This document shows, one piece after another, positions 9,641-18,479 of a stretch of DNA of 64,000 nucleotides (position 1 is its first letter; every line of letters begins with the position of its first letter). Under the pieces are notes generated by a model. The model was not told where the DNA came from. It worked only from the letters and a program-made list of their open reading frames with translations, and ran no database searches. The translations under genes were made by a program, and so were the position numbers. This stretch comes from JALOLV01 sp046295175 (lineage in GTDB: Bacteria; Bacteroidota; Bacteroidia; Cytophagales; Spirosomataceae). Location of the stretch: the NCBI GenBank assembly GCA_046295175.1, contig JBKBNY010000016.1:1-64000 (forward strand), given 5' to 3'.

Positions 9641-9741
9641 TTAGAAAGAGGATATTTTAAAATGGTATTGATAAGTTAGTTTTGGAGTACAAAAATGTTT
9701 AAAAACAAAATAATATCCTAAGGATTCTGCCTAAAACCAAA

Positions 9742-9775
9742 CAAAAAGACCTCCTCAAACTGAGAAGGTCTTTTG
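9742..9775 (-). terminator. Intrinsic terminator after hsp20
   Basis: CAAAAAGACC and GGTCTTTTG form the outer stem and CTCA/TGAG an inner stem. Read on the minus strand, the hairpin ends in a U-run 24 bp after the hsp20 stop. Confidence 0.7.
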
Positions 9776-9798
9776 CAACTATTATGAAAAAGCTATAC

Positions 9799-10239
9799 TT
9801 ATACTATTTCTATCAATCTTGGTTCTTTTGGCTTGGCTTCTTCTTTTTTAGGAAGCTCAATGCTCAAAACACCATCTGCGTATGTGGCGTTGATTTTTTC
9901 GCCATCAATACTTTTTGCTAATGTAAACGAACGCTTAAATGAGCCGTAGCTAAACTCTTTGCGAGTGTATTTTTCGGTTTTTTCTTCGTTTTCTACCTTT
10001 TTCTCAGCCGAGATTGTCAATACGTTTTCGGCAACATTGATTTTAAAATCTTCTTTTTTCAAGCCCGGAGCCGCCAATTCTAATTTGAAACCGTTTTCGT
10101 TTTCGATTACGTTTACAGCTGGCAATGAATTGTAGAAGTTTGGCGATACAACGTTTTCGAAGTTATTGTTTAAAAAGTTTTCGACCAATGATGGGAAACT
10201 TACAAATGAGTTTGGACGGAATGTTTTTACTAATGACAT
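9799..10239 (-). CDS. Small heat shock protein (Hsp20/alpha-crystallin)
   Basis: 146 residues. The alpha-crystallin domain spans about 40-135, with FKLELAAPGLKKEDFKI and the ADGVLSIELPKKE signature. The tail carries an I-x-I-like IEI motif for oligomer contacts. Family members are ATP-independent holdases that bind unfolding proteins in the cytoplasm. The promoter region contains two inverted 13-bp sites (10361-10416), suggesting repressor control of a stress gene. Confidence 0.95.
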   Translation of the reverse strand: MSLVKTFRPNSFVSFPSLVENFLNNNFENVVSPNFYNSLPAVNVIENENGFKLELAAPGLKKEDFKINVAENVLTISAEKKVENEEKTEKYTRKEFSYGSFKRSFTLAKSIDGEKINATYADGVLSIELPKKEEAKPKEPRLIEIV

Positions 10240-10360
10240 GACTTTATTTGTTTAAATGTTTTTGACTAATACCTTCAGATTTGAATACCTTCTGCGTTTA
10301 TTGCTACTTTTCAAATCTATTTGCCCACTATTCTTCAATTTGTGTACCAGTCGATTTTTA

Positions 10361-10416
10361 ATGACATTTTGTCTTATTTTTATTCAAAAACAAATTTAAA
10401 AACGACAAAGTGTCAT
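10361..10416. promoter_or_regulatory. Pair of inverted 13-bp operator-like sites in the hsp20 / GH3 divergent region
   Basis: ATGACATTTTGTC (10361-10373) and GACAAAGTGTCAT (10404-10416) are reverse complements at 12 of 13 positions, and each is itself a near dyad (TGACA..TGTC). Their centres lie 43 bp apart, about four helical turns. A candidate minus-strand -7 box, TAAATTTG (10398-10391), lies between them. The arrangement suits a repressor looping over the hsp20 promoter. The 345-bp gap 10240-10584 also holds the palindrome at 10521 and a weak plus-strand -7 box TAGATTTG (10474-10481). Confidence 0.45.
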
Positions 10417-10520
10417 ATTTTAAATTTTTAGCCTGCCAAAATAGCGATTACAATCAATTTCAAATTTCTGAATTAGATTTGCAGAATCTGTCTTTCTTTG
10501 CGTACTTTGTTTAGCATATC

Positions 10521-10553
10521 AGCCCCGACAGGGTTCATAACCCTGTCGGGGCT
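10521..10553. repeat. Short palindromic element, copy 1 (perfect 15-bp stem)
   Basis: AGCCCCGACAGGGTT and AACCCTGTCGGGGCT flank a 3-nt loop. The stem core CCCCGACAGGG is shared with the element at 30281-30328. This copy lacks the conserved interior. It sits 31 bp before the GH3 gene on its coding strand. Confidence 0.8.
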
Positions 10554-10584
10554 AAAAAATCATTCATCCCCAATCAGTTAGCTA

Positions 10585-13500
10585 ATGAAAAAATCCTTTT
10601 TGATTTTATTCCTATCTCTATTCATCCTTAATTCAGTATCAGCCCAAACGCCCTACCCCGATTTTTTGGTCAATTACAACAAACGCTGGGTAGATTCGGT
10701 ATTCAAAAGCCTAACTGTCGAAGAGAAAATCGGGCAATTGCTCATGCCAAGAGCCAATTATTCGGGTCAGGGTTATTTCAACGAAAAAGTACTTCAGTGG
10801 ATTCGTGATTATAAAATCGGAGGCGTAGTTGTATTTGCCAATGGCCCAGTACGTCAGGCAAAATTCATCAATGAGATTCAGGCGGCTTCGAGAATCCCGC
10901 TTTTGATTGGCGAAGATTTAGAATGGGGTTTGGCAATGCGGATTGATAGTACCGTTCGTTTTCCGTACGCCATGACACTCGGGGCAATGCAAGGCAATAC
11001 CGATTTGATTTACAAAATGGGGGTCGAAGTAGCCAAACAATGCCGCCGAATTGGGGTACATATCAATTATGCCCCAGTTGTAGATGTCAATAATAATCCG
11101 AATAATCCCGTCATCAATTTTCGCTCATTTGGCGAAGATAAAAACGCCGTAGCCGAAAAAGCATTGGCATACATGAAAGGCATGCAGAGCCAACACATCC
11201 TGACATCGGCCAAGCATTTCCCTGGTCATGGCGATACGGGTGTTGATTCTCACTACGATTTACCGTTGATTCCTCACAACAGAAAAAGATTAGACGAAGT
11301 TGAGCTTTATCCGTACAAACAACTGATTAGAAACGGATTAAGTGGCGTTATGACGGCACATTTGAGTATTCCGGCATTGGATTCTACCAAAAATTTGGCC
11401 TCGACATTTTCTAAAAAAATCGTTACGGATGTATTACGTAAAGACCTCAATTTCAAGGGTTTGACATTTACCGATGCTATGGAAATGGAGGGTGCTATCA
11501 AATATTTTCCGAACGGGCAAGCTCTTGTTAAAGCGATTTTGGCTGGTAATGATTTGCTCGAAACTTTCTTAGATGTACCCATTGCGGTGAATGCCATCAA
11601 AAAGGCATTAGAAAGTGGAGAATTGACAATGGCCGATTTGGATTCTCGTGTTTATAGAATCTTGCAGGCGAAATCTTGGGTTGGATTGGATAGATACAAA
11701 CCGATTGAGATGAAAAATTTGGTAGAGGATTTAAACACCATCGAATCGGATGTTTTGAATCGTAAATTCGCCGAAAAAACCATCACGCTTATCAAAAACG
11801 ATGATAACATCCTACCAATCAAAGACCTAACACAACGAATCGCAACAGTATCGGTTGATGCCGCTGGTGCTACGGATTTTCAGAAAATGCTGTCGAATTA
11901 CACCGCAATCACCCATTTTCAGATTCCGCAAAATGCCAAAGATACCACCATCAATCGCATTGTAAACGAAGCCCAAAAATACGATTTGATATTGGTCGGA
12001 GTTCATTTGGTAAATATCCGTCCGTCGGCAAAATACGGCATTACAGATTCAAATATCAAGGCTGTAAAGGCATTGACCAATACTGGTAAAGCGGTAGTTT
12101 CGGTATTTGGCAATCTTTATTCTTTATCAAAATTTGAAGATTTACAGAAAGCCAAAGCCATTGTAATGCCTTATCAATTAACGAGTTATGCCGAAGAAGC
12201 AACCGCCCAAGCCGTGATGGGTGCAATAGGTTTTGAAGGGAAAACACCAGCAACGGTCAATGAAACCTACAAAATCGGCATGGGAATCGAAACCAAACCA
12301 ATCGGACGACTTCAATATACCGTACCCGAAATGGTGGGTTTAGACCGAAACACCCTCAAACAACGCCTCGATTCTGTCGTAAATCTCGGTTTGCGTGAAA
12401 AAGCGTATCCGGGAGCCGTTTTGCAGGTTGCCAAAGACGGCAAAGTAATTTATCAAAAAGCCTACGGATACCACACCTACCAAAACGAAGTTACATTGGC
12501 TGGCAAAGAAGATTTGAAATTTAAAACCGATAGCAAGAACGATGTAATGGATGGGATGCTGAATAAGGGAACAGTTACTTCTAATCCAACAGAAGTAAAA
12601 AAAGCCCTTCCCAGCGGGGGAGGGTTGGGCGACCGTCGCTACGGTGGGGTTCAACTCACCGACCTCTACGATTTAGCCTCGATTACCAAAGTAAGTACAT
12701 CGGCATTGGCGGTTATGCAACTCATGAGCGAGGGTAAATTCGACTTAGATAAGACTTTCCAAGATTATTATCCCGAATTCAGTTTTTCAAACAAAGCCAA
12801 TCTTAAATTCAGAGATATGCTTACGCACCGTTCGGGCTTAAAGGCTTGGATTCCGTTCTGGATGGATTGCGTAGATACTTTGGCAACCGTAAAAAATAGT
12901 GCGATTTACAAAGAAAAATACGCCCCGATGTTTAAGCGTAAGTTTCTCGAAAGTAAAACAAAATACAACTTACGAGTTGCAAAACTCATCAAAGAAGATA
13001 AGGTATTAATCAAAGAAGCCATTAATCCAAAATCGTTGGTTTGGAAGCCCAATACACTTTCTACGACTCAGTCAGATGAATTTAATGTACCCGTAACCGA
13101 TAACCTCTGGTTGCATAAAGGCTATCGTGAAAAAATCTTCGATGCTATCAAAGACTCGCCAGTAAAACCCGAACAAGGCTACGTTTACAGTGATTTGCAT
13201 TATTATACTTACCCAACGTTTATGGCTAAATTGACGGGTATGAATTGGGAAGATTATCTAAAGAAAACCTACCGCAAAATCGGAGCTACGACGCTGACTT
13301 ACAATCCGTTACGATTCTATCCAAAAAGCCAGATTGTACCAACCGAGACTGATACTTTATTCCGTAAAACGACCATTCATGGACGCGTACACGACGAAGG
13401 TGCGGGTATGCTCGATGGAGTTTCGGGACACGCTGGCTTGTTTGGCAATGCCAACGATTTGATGAAACTCATGCAATTGTACCTCAATAAAGGTAGCTAC

Positions 13501-13821
13501 GGCGGCGAGCAGTTTATCAAACCTGAGGTTGTGGATGAATGCACCAAGTATCAGTTCCCGAATGAGAAAAACCGACGTGGCATTGCGTTTGATAAACTCG
13601 ATTTCAATCCGAAAGTTGGCAATGGACCCATGTCGGCTTCGGCTGAGAGCTACGGGCATTCGGGTTTTACGGGTACGTTTACTTGGATAGACCCTAAATA
13701 TAATCTGGTGTATGTATTTTTATCGAACCGTGTTTACCCAACCCGTGATAATACCAAAATCAGTACGCTAAATATCCGTACCGAAGTCGGTGAGCAGCTT
13801 TATAAATTGATGAAGAAGTAG
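10585..13821 (+). CDS. GH3 (NagZ-like) glycosidase fused to serine hydrolase/beta-lactamase-like domain
   Basis: 1078 residues with a signal peptide ending at about residue 20. Residues 25-370 are a GH3 domain of the beta-N-acetylhexosaminidase type, with KHFPGHGDT (about 210-218) followed by DSHYDLP, and a likely nucleophile Asp in FTDAMEM (about 298). A middle GH3 C-domain-like region follows to about 580. Residues about 600-1075 form a serine hydrolase (class C beta-lactamase/penicillin-binding-like) domain with S699-I-T-K702, Y868-S-D870 and H1025-S-G. The pairing suggests cleavage of both glycan and peptide or ester parts of murein-type material in the periplasm or outside (inference). 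About 55 residues between GYHTYQNEV and QLTDLYDLASITK look inserted and include a palindromic repeat element (12600-12655). Confidence 0.88.
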   Translation: MKKSFLILFLSLFILNSVSAQTPYPDFLVNYNKRWVDSVFKSLTVEEKIGQLLMPRANYSGQGYFNEKVLQWIRDYKIGGVVVFANGPVRQAKFINEIQAASRIPLLIGEDLEWGLAMRIDSTVRFPYAMTLGAMQGNTDLIYKMGVEVAKQCRRIGVHINYAPVVDVNNNPNNPVINFRSFGEDKNAVAEKALAYMKGMQSQHILTSAKHFPGHGDTGVDSHYDLPLIPHNRKRLDEVELYPYKQLIRNGLSGVMTAHLSIPALDSTKNLASTFSKKIVTDVLRKDLNFKGLTFTDAMEMEGAIKYFPNGQALVKAILAGNDLLETFLDVPIAVNAIKKALESGELTMADLDSRVYRILQAKSWVGLDRYKPIEMKNLVEDLNTIESDVLNRKFAEKTITLIKNDDNILPIKDLTQRIATVSVDAAGATDFQKMLSNYTAITHFQIPQNAKDTTINRIVNEAQKYDLILVGVHLVNIRPSAKYGITDSNIKAVKALTNTGKAVVSVFGNLYSLSKFEDLQKAKAIVMPYQLTSYAEEATAQAVMGAIGFEGKTPATVNETYKIGMGIETKPIGRLQYTVPEMVGLDRNTLKQRLDSVVNLGLREKAYPGAVLQVAKDGKVIYQKAYGYHTYQNEVTLAGKEDLKFKTDSKNDVMDGMLNKGTVTSNPTEVKKALPSGGGLGDRRYGGVQLTDLYDLASITKVSTSALAVMQLMSEGKFDLDKTFQDYYPEFSFSNKANLKFRDMLTHRSGLKAWIPFWMDCVDTLATVKNSAIYKEKYAPMFKRKFLESKTKYNLRVAKLIKEDKVLIKEAINPKSLVWKPNTLSTTQSDEFNVPVTDNLWLHKGYREKIFDAIKDSPVKPEQGYVYSDLHYYTYPTFMAKLTGMNWEDYLKKTYRKIGATTLTYNPLRFYPKSQIVPTETDTLFRKTTIHGRVHDEGAGMLDGVSGHAGLFGNANDLMKLMQLYLNKGSYGGEQFIKPEVVDECTKYQFPNEKNRRGIAFDKLDFNPKVGNGPMSASAESYGHSGFTGTFTWIDPKYNLVYVFLSNRVYPTRDNTKISTLNIRTEVGEQLYKLMKK
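12600..12655. repeat. G/C-rich palindromic element embedded in frame in the GH3/serine hydrolase gene
   Basis: The DNA encoding KKALPSGGGLGDRRYGGV contains two hairpins: CCTTCCC/GGGGAGG near 12606-12624 and ACCGT/ACGGT near 12632-12645. Its start (AAAAAGCCCT) and its GGAGGGTTGGG core resemble the element at 51040-51117. The reading frame stays open. It lies just before the catalytic SxxK motif, in a segment that looks like an insertion. Confidence 0.6.
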
Positions 13822-13827
13822 GCTTTT

Positions 13828-13864
13828 AAATCGGAGTAGTCTAAACAGTAGATTGCTCCGATTT
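13828..13864. terminator. Bidirectional terminator between convergent genes
   Basis: AAATCGGAG and CTCCGATTT pair around a 19-nt loop between the GH3 stop (13821) and the DUF4249 stop (13866). Confidence 0.65.
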
Positions 13865-13865
13865 T

Positions 13866-14753
13866 CTATTTTATTAAAGCTTCGAATTTGACCTCATTAT
13901 ATGCAGAAAAGATACCGTAACCACCTTTGATATTTGAATATCTCGGATTGGGAGAATTAAAGGCTTTCAGCAAATCTTCTTCTTCGTAGTAAGTTTTACA
14001 AAAATCGTAGTAACTTTTATTAATTTGTCTCACAAAAAACTCCATTTTTTGTACTCTTTGAGTAGAATAACCCATAAAAAATCTATCAATTTCGTAGCCT
14101 CTTTCGTAAGTATAACTATTATTTTGAAAACAATCGTTATTAATAATTGCAGAACCAATGTAGAAATTTAAACAAGGTAAAATAAATTCGTTTGGCTGGC
14201 TTATACCAAAACCAGTAGATATTCCAGTTTTTTGATTATTCCAATACGCATAACCGTTTAACAGAAAAAAATTTTGTTTTTCTTCTTCATCTTTCAGTTT
14301 TAATATAAGTTTCTTGGCTTTTTTCCAATCATTTAAAGCAGATTCAATATCCTGACTAAAATCAAAATAGGTTACATTAGGTTTTGTAGGGATAACCTCT
14401 TCGTTTGTTTCAACAGATGGAAACCCCACCGCATTCACTTTCAACGAATATTTACTACCTACTTTAGGTTTATAACCAGTTTCTGAGATATAATTGTCAT
14501 CTTTTTCGTATTTTAATCTTTCTAAAAACTTACCATCTTCATAGACTAAAACCTCTGCATCTTTGATGTAGATATAAATTACCTGACCCACTGGTGGATA
14601 AGTTTTGGTTAGTTTCACACTCAATGGCTCGTTTGGTGAAAAGATGGCGTAAACAATTAATTTATCGCCATCATAAGGTAAATTAAATTCAATCTCTCGC
14701 TGGCGGCAACCCAATAAGAAAAGTATACTAAGGATTAATGCTCTATTTTTCAT
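13866..14753 (-). CDS. DUF4249 outer-membrane lipoprotein
   Basis: 295 residues with a lipoprotein signal peptide (LFLLGC, lipid Cys16). The N-terminal strand pattern (FNLPYDGDKLIVYAIFSPNEPLSVKLTKT) and YSLKVNAVGFPSVE match DUF4249, a Bacteroidota lipoprotein family encoded with TonB-dependent receptors. The start overlaps the end of the receptor gene by 4 bp, so the two are translationally coupled. By analogy with SusD-type partners it should sit on the receptor at the cell surface and bind a ligand, which is unknown here. Confidence 0.82.
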   Translation of the reverse strand: MKNRALILSILFLLGCRQREIEFNLPYDGDKLIVYAIFSPNEPLSVKLTKTYPPVGQVIYIYIKDAEVLVYEDGKFLERLKYEKDDNYISETGYKPKVGSKYSLKVNAVGFPSVETNEEVIPTKPNVTYFDFSQDIESALNDWKKAKKLILKLKDEEEKQNFFLLNGYAYWNNQKTGISTGFGISQPNEFILPCLNFYIGSAIINNDCFQNNSYTYERGYEIDRFFMGYSTQRVQKMEFFVRQINKSYYDFCKTYYEEEDLLKAFNSPNPRYSNIKGGYGIFSAYNEVKFEALIK

Positions 14754-17131
14754 CTTAACTTAACTGAATAACTAATGAAAGGCAAAAACGGTATGACACC
14801 TACTTTATAAACTCTATTTTCGATACCTGTAAATTTATCCGTACCATTTCGGTATGGATATGGCTGCCATTTGAATTTTAAATAGTATGGATTTACCCTA
14901 TTGTAAACATTGTAAATACCGAATATCCATTTGGCATCTCGATGATGTTTCTTTGTTGTACGCTCAATAGTGTAACTAAAATCTAAACGATGGTAAGCAG
15001 GCATTCGGTAGTTATTACGATAACCGTATATTGGTATCGAATAACCTAATACACCAGTTTGTCCTTCATCAAACTGCTCATGAATGGCTATAGGTACTGT
15101 TATGGGCTGCCCACTCTGATATACCCATGAAACCGAAAAAGAGCCTTTTGAATTTTTGGGGCTATAATTGCCAGTAATCGCAACAGAGTGTCTTCTGTCA
15201 TAATTGGCTACAAACCAATTCCCATCATTGATATTATCAAATTTCCTTTCATTCTTTGATAAAGTATAGGCAATCCAGCCATTAAACTTACCTTTCGTTT
15301 TATTCAAGAAAACTTCAAAGCCTTTTACTCTCCCTATTCCGTTTCGTTCGATTTGGTTTTCCCAAGAGGTATTAAATGTTGATAAGAAGTTTCTACCATC
15401 CGAATAGTCTATTAAATCAATAAAATTCTTTTTGTAGCCCTCAATAGTCAATTCAATATTATTATTCGGAAATGCCTTAGTAAAACCTACTGAGAGTTGT
15501 TCTGACGAAGAAGGTCTTACATTTTGAGTTGCAGGTACCCATATATCATTTGGTAAACCCGCTCCACTACTACTCAATAAATGAATAAATTGGTTCATTT
15601 TACTATACCCAGCTTTCAATGCAAAATTGTAAGGCAATATAAGATTCCCTGTTATTCTTGGCTCAAATCTTTCATAACTTTGTTTTTGGATTGAGTATTT
15701 AATTGCCCTAAAACCCGTGTTTATTTTTAATTTTTTTAAGATTTCAATATCATTTTCTATAAAAATACTCTTTTCAAAAGCATTGTATGCTTGCTGTGAA
15801 GTGTTTACGTTTTCATTTAGAATATCACTCTCAAAATTTGTAGGAGAAAACTTATGAGATGTTAAATCAACTCCGAATCTAATTTGCTGAAAATGGTTTG
15901 GAAACCATTCTAAAAATGCCTTAGAGGTCCAATCCCTAATCGTTGAAGTTGTCTTAAAATAGCTTTCTTGCTGCCATTTATTTTCATTTTGCTCGTAGCT
16001 TGTACTACCAATCAGATAACGATACTTAGAATATGTTCCTATGGTTTTCAAAAAAAGTTTGGGTTGAATAATATAGTTATACCTCAAAGATGTCGTTACA
16101 TTTCCCCAATTCAAGTTAAATTTACCTCTATTGTTACTAAGACCATCCTGAGCCATCCAAAAGTCGTTTCCATGATACAAACTCAAAAAAACTTGTGATT
16201 TATCATTAATTTTATGATTGACTTTGGCATTAACATCATACAACCAATAGTTAAAGGCTTGGTCGGCTTTGCCAAGTTTAAATGCTATCAGATTCGGTAA
16301 TAAAAAAGGTGTAAAGTAAGAACTACGTGCCGAAACCATATAAGAAGACTTCCCCCAGTGTTTCTGACTTAGGGGGCCTTCTATCAAAAATTTTGAACTT
16401 ATCAATCCAACTGTTAATTCTTGGTTATGCTTTTGATTATTACCTTCTTTCATCGTAATATCTAAAACCGAAGATAACCTACCACCATATCGAGCAGGAA
16501 AACCCGCCTTATACAATTCTACATTCTTGACAGCGTCAGGGTTAAAAACAGAGACCAATCCGAACAAATGAGAGGTATTGTAAACGGTGGCTTCATCGAG
16601 CAATATAAGGTTTTGGTCTGGCGAGCCACCTCTTACAATAAGTCCAGCCGTACCTTCATTGCCAGTACTCACACCCGGAGTCATGGCAAGGGCTTTGATG
16701 ATATCTGCTTCACCAAAAAGAACTGGGATTTTTTCAAGTCTTGAAACAGGGATATTTGTAACTCCCAGCGGTAGTTTTTGTAATTTCTGCGATTCAGTCT
16801 CTTTGATTACGACTTCTTCTAAAATATTACTTGTTTCAGAGAGACCAATATGTAGTGTAGTGTCTTTTTCGATACTTAATTCTAAAATTTTTGTCTCATA
16901 ACCAATAAATGAAATTACAATTTTAGGGTTCTTACCAATGAGAGAAAAAACAAAATAGCCATATTTATTAGTTGATGTGCCTACTTTAGAATGGGTGTCA
17001 TAAATAGTAGCTCCGATTAACCCCTCCCCTGTTACAGCATCGGAGACATAACCATTAATGATTAACTTTTGAGCGAATGTAAAATCGCAAAAGTAAAATA
17101 ATAGAAAAACGGATAACAAAAAAGTTCTCAT
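14750..17131 (-). CDS. TonB-dependent receptor with carboxypeptidase-regulatory-like domain
   Basis: 793 residues. A signal peptide (to about 20) is followed by a carboxypeptidase-regulatory-like domain (about 22-105: INGYVSDAVTGEGLIGATIYDTH), a plug domain (about 120-225: GVSTGNEGTAGLIVRGGSPDQN) and a 22-strand barrel ending in ISYSVKLR. This type forms an outer-membrane importer energised by TonB, usually with a lipoprotein partner; the DUF4249 gene follows with a 4-bp overlap. The substrate is unknown. Its 5' leader holds a perfect 13-bp inverted repeat (17159-17210). Confidence 0.9.
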   Translation of the reverse strand: MRTFLLSVFLLFYFCDFTFAQKLIINGYVSDAVTGEGLIGATIYDTHSKVGTSTNKYGYFVFSLIGKNPKIVISFIGYETKILELSIEKDTTLHIGLSETSNILEEVVIKETESQKLQKLPLGVTNIPVSRLEKIPVLFGEADIIKALAMTPGVSTGNEGTAGLIVRGGSPDQNLILLDEATVYNTSHLFGLVSVFNPDAVKNVELYKAGFPARYGGRLSSVLDITMKEGNNQKHNQELTVGLISSKFLIEGPLSQKHWGKSSYMVSARSSYFTPFLLPNLIAFKLGKADQAFNYWLYDVNAKVNHKINDKSQVFLSLYHGNDFWMAQDGLSNNRGKFNLNWGNVTTSLRYNYIIQPKLFLKTIGTYSKYRYLIGSTSYEQNENKWQQESYFKTTSTIRDWTSKAFLEWFPNHFQQIRFGVDLTSHKFSPTNFESDILNENVNTSQQAYNAFEKSIFIENDIEILKKLKINTGFRAIKYSIQKQSYERFEPRITGNLILPYNFALKAGYSKMNQFIHLLSSSGAGLPNDIWVPATQNVRPSSSEQLSVGFTKAFPNNNIELTIEGYKKNFIDLIDYSDGRNFLSTFNTSWENQIERNGIGRVKGFEVFLNKTKGKFNGWIAYTLSKNERKFDNINDGNWFVANYDRRHSVAITGNYSPKNSKGSFSVSWVYQSGQPITVPIAIHEQFDEGQTGVLGYSIPIYGYRNNYRMPAYHRLDFSYTIERTTKKHHRDAKWIFGIYNVYNRVNPYYLKFKWQPYPYRNGTDKFTGIENRVYKVGVIPFLPFISYSVKLR

Positions 17132-17158
17132 TTGAACTGATATTTTACTTCTAAAAAA

Positions 17159-17210
17159 TATTATTACCCTCAGATATACTTGATTATCTTAATAACAGAG
17201 GGTAATAATA
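17159..17210. promoter_or_regulatory. Perfect 13-bp inverted repeat in the leader of the TonB receptor
   Basis: TATTATTACCCTC (17159-17171) and GAGGGTAATAATA (17198-17210) flank 26 nt, 28 bp before the receptor start. There is no U-run on the minus strand, so it is less likely a terminator than an operator or an RNA stem near the ribosome-binding region. Confidence 0.45.
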
Positions 17211-17331
17211 CTAACCGACTTATTTGTTAGATTTTGATATAACTTGTTTGAGAATAGAGTAAATGGGTGGTTCTTTAATTAAATTATTATTAAGGAAGTT
17301 TTTAACCACGTCGCTTCATCATCTATAAATC

Positions 17332-18315
17332 TTAATTACTTACGGAACAACCACCATAATAACCACCATATCCTGAACCTTCGGCAGTTATACCACCATA
17401 AACCCCACCATATTCTGTACTACCCCAAAAAACACCTTCTACTGAGCTACAATTAGAGCAATCATTATTAAAACTTACATTAAATCCTGAAAAATATCCA
17501 CTAACTTTCAAATATGTAGCATCTTCAGCAAACCAAATCCCTAATGTTCTTTTTCTATGTCTTGCTTGGACAATCACAGAGTTAAAATATCCGTGAGGAA
17601 ATAGCCAATTACCATCTCCAATTAAAACAAAATTTCCAGCAAATGCCCTATTATTACCTGGACCATACAAATCATGACAATCTTTCGATAAATCACTAAT
17701 GCCTTTAATTTTTGCTTTTGCATCAGAGTTTTGCTTATAAGTGGTTACTATAGTATTAACGGTAATGTCTGAATTTAATTTACCCGTACTTATTAGGTCT
17801 TGGATTTTATTGTAAGTATAATTCTTAACTATCAGCCCTCTCGTTCTTTCTAATTTATAGGCGTTATTCCCTATAATTAACAATCCATCTTTATTAAACA
17901 TCATTGCATATATTGGATGTTCTGTATTCCGTACTGCTATGAAATCATCACCATCTTCTACTAATGTCAAAAAACCTTCATACCCCAAATTAGAACGTGT
18001 TTTCGCAATTTTCAGTTTATCTTGCTCAGAAATTGACTCATACGCTTTTTTCATTGAAGTAAAATTGGCAAATTGATTTTCCCATTTATTGAAAAATTCT
18101 TTATTCTGATTATTCATTATTTGTTTAAAAGTCTCTTCAAAATGATTCTGGTCAACAAACTTCAAAATACCATTCTCAACAATAATTTTTTTAGTTGCTT
18201 GCATTTGATTTTCTTTTGGGAGAGTACCATCGTCTTTACAAGCAATAAACGAATAACTCATAATACAAGCAGTAGTAAATGCTAATAAAATTTTGGGTAA
18301 TTGTCGGGTTTTCAT
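17332..18315 (-). CDS. Orphan lipoprotein with Gly/Tyr-rich C-terminus
   Basis: 327 residues from the ATG at 18315, which begins a lipoprotein signal peptide (MKTRQLPKILL...SFIACKDD, lipid Cys26); a TTG further upstream is less likely. Residues about 40-215 are mixed alpha/beta with no recognised family. The last 70 residues contain four or five Cys (DCSNCSSVEG, YYGGCSVSN) and a run of Gly/Tyr (YGGVYGGITAEGSGYGG). It lies between a Crp/Fnr regulator and a TonB receptor pair on the same strand. The leader can fold so that the start region is paired (18314-18406). Function unknown. Confidence 0.72.
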   Translation of the reverse strand: MKTRQLPKILLAFTTACIMSYSFIACKDDGTLPKENQMQATKKIIVENGILKFVDQNHFEETFKQIMNNQNKEFFNKWENQFANFTSMKKAYESISEQDKLKIAKTRSNLGYEGFLTLVEDGDDFIAVRNTEHPIYAMMFNKDGLLIIGNNAYKLERTRGLIVKNYTYNKIQDLISTGKLNSDITVNTIVTTYKQNSDAKAKIKGISDLSKDCHDLYGPGNNRAFAGNFVLIGDGNWLFPHGYFNSVIVQARHRKRTLGIWFAEDATYLKVSGYFSGFNVSFNNDCSNCSSVEGVFWGSTEYGGVYGGITAEGSGYGGYYGGCSVSN

Positions 18316-18406
18316 ACCTTTACATTGTTTTATGATTAAAAAATAAGACAATAAGCCTCCCGCAGTCCGCCAAGATTTATGGGGGGCTTAACTTTTGTAA
18401 AGGTAT
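18314..18406 (-). promoter_or_regulatory. Structured 5' leader able to sequester the lipoprotein start codon
   Basis: In the minus-strand transcript ATACCTTTACA (18406-18396) is perfectly complementary to TGTAAAGGTAT (18324-18314), which runs into the ATG at 18315. A second stem lies inside (AAGCCCCCC with GGGAGGCTT, one non-Watson-Crick or mismatched position). The nested hairpins would hide the translation start and could act as a cis-regulatory RNA switch or a thermosensor. No known riboswitch class was recognised. Confidence 0.4.
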
Positions 18407-18421
18407 TGGGTAGTTTACAAA

Positions 18422-18465
18422 CAAAAAATCAACCTATGTCAAGAAAAAATTCAACATAGGTTGAT
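18422..18465 (-). terminator. Intrinsic terminator after the Crp/Fnr gene
   Basis: ATCAACCTATGT (18428-18439) and ACATAGGTTGAT (18454-18465) form a perfect 12-bp stem followed on the minus strand by a run of six U. Confidence 0.8.
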
Positions 18466-18479
18466 ACATGTAGGTACAG

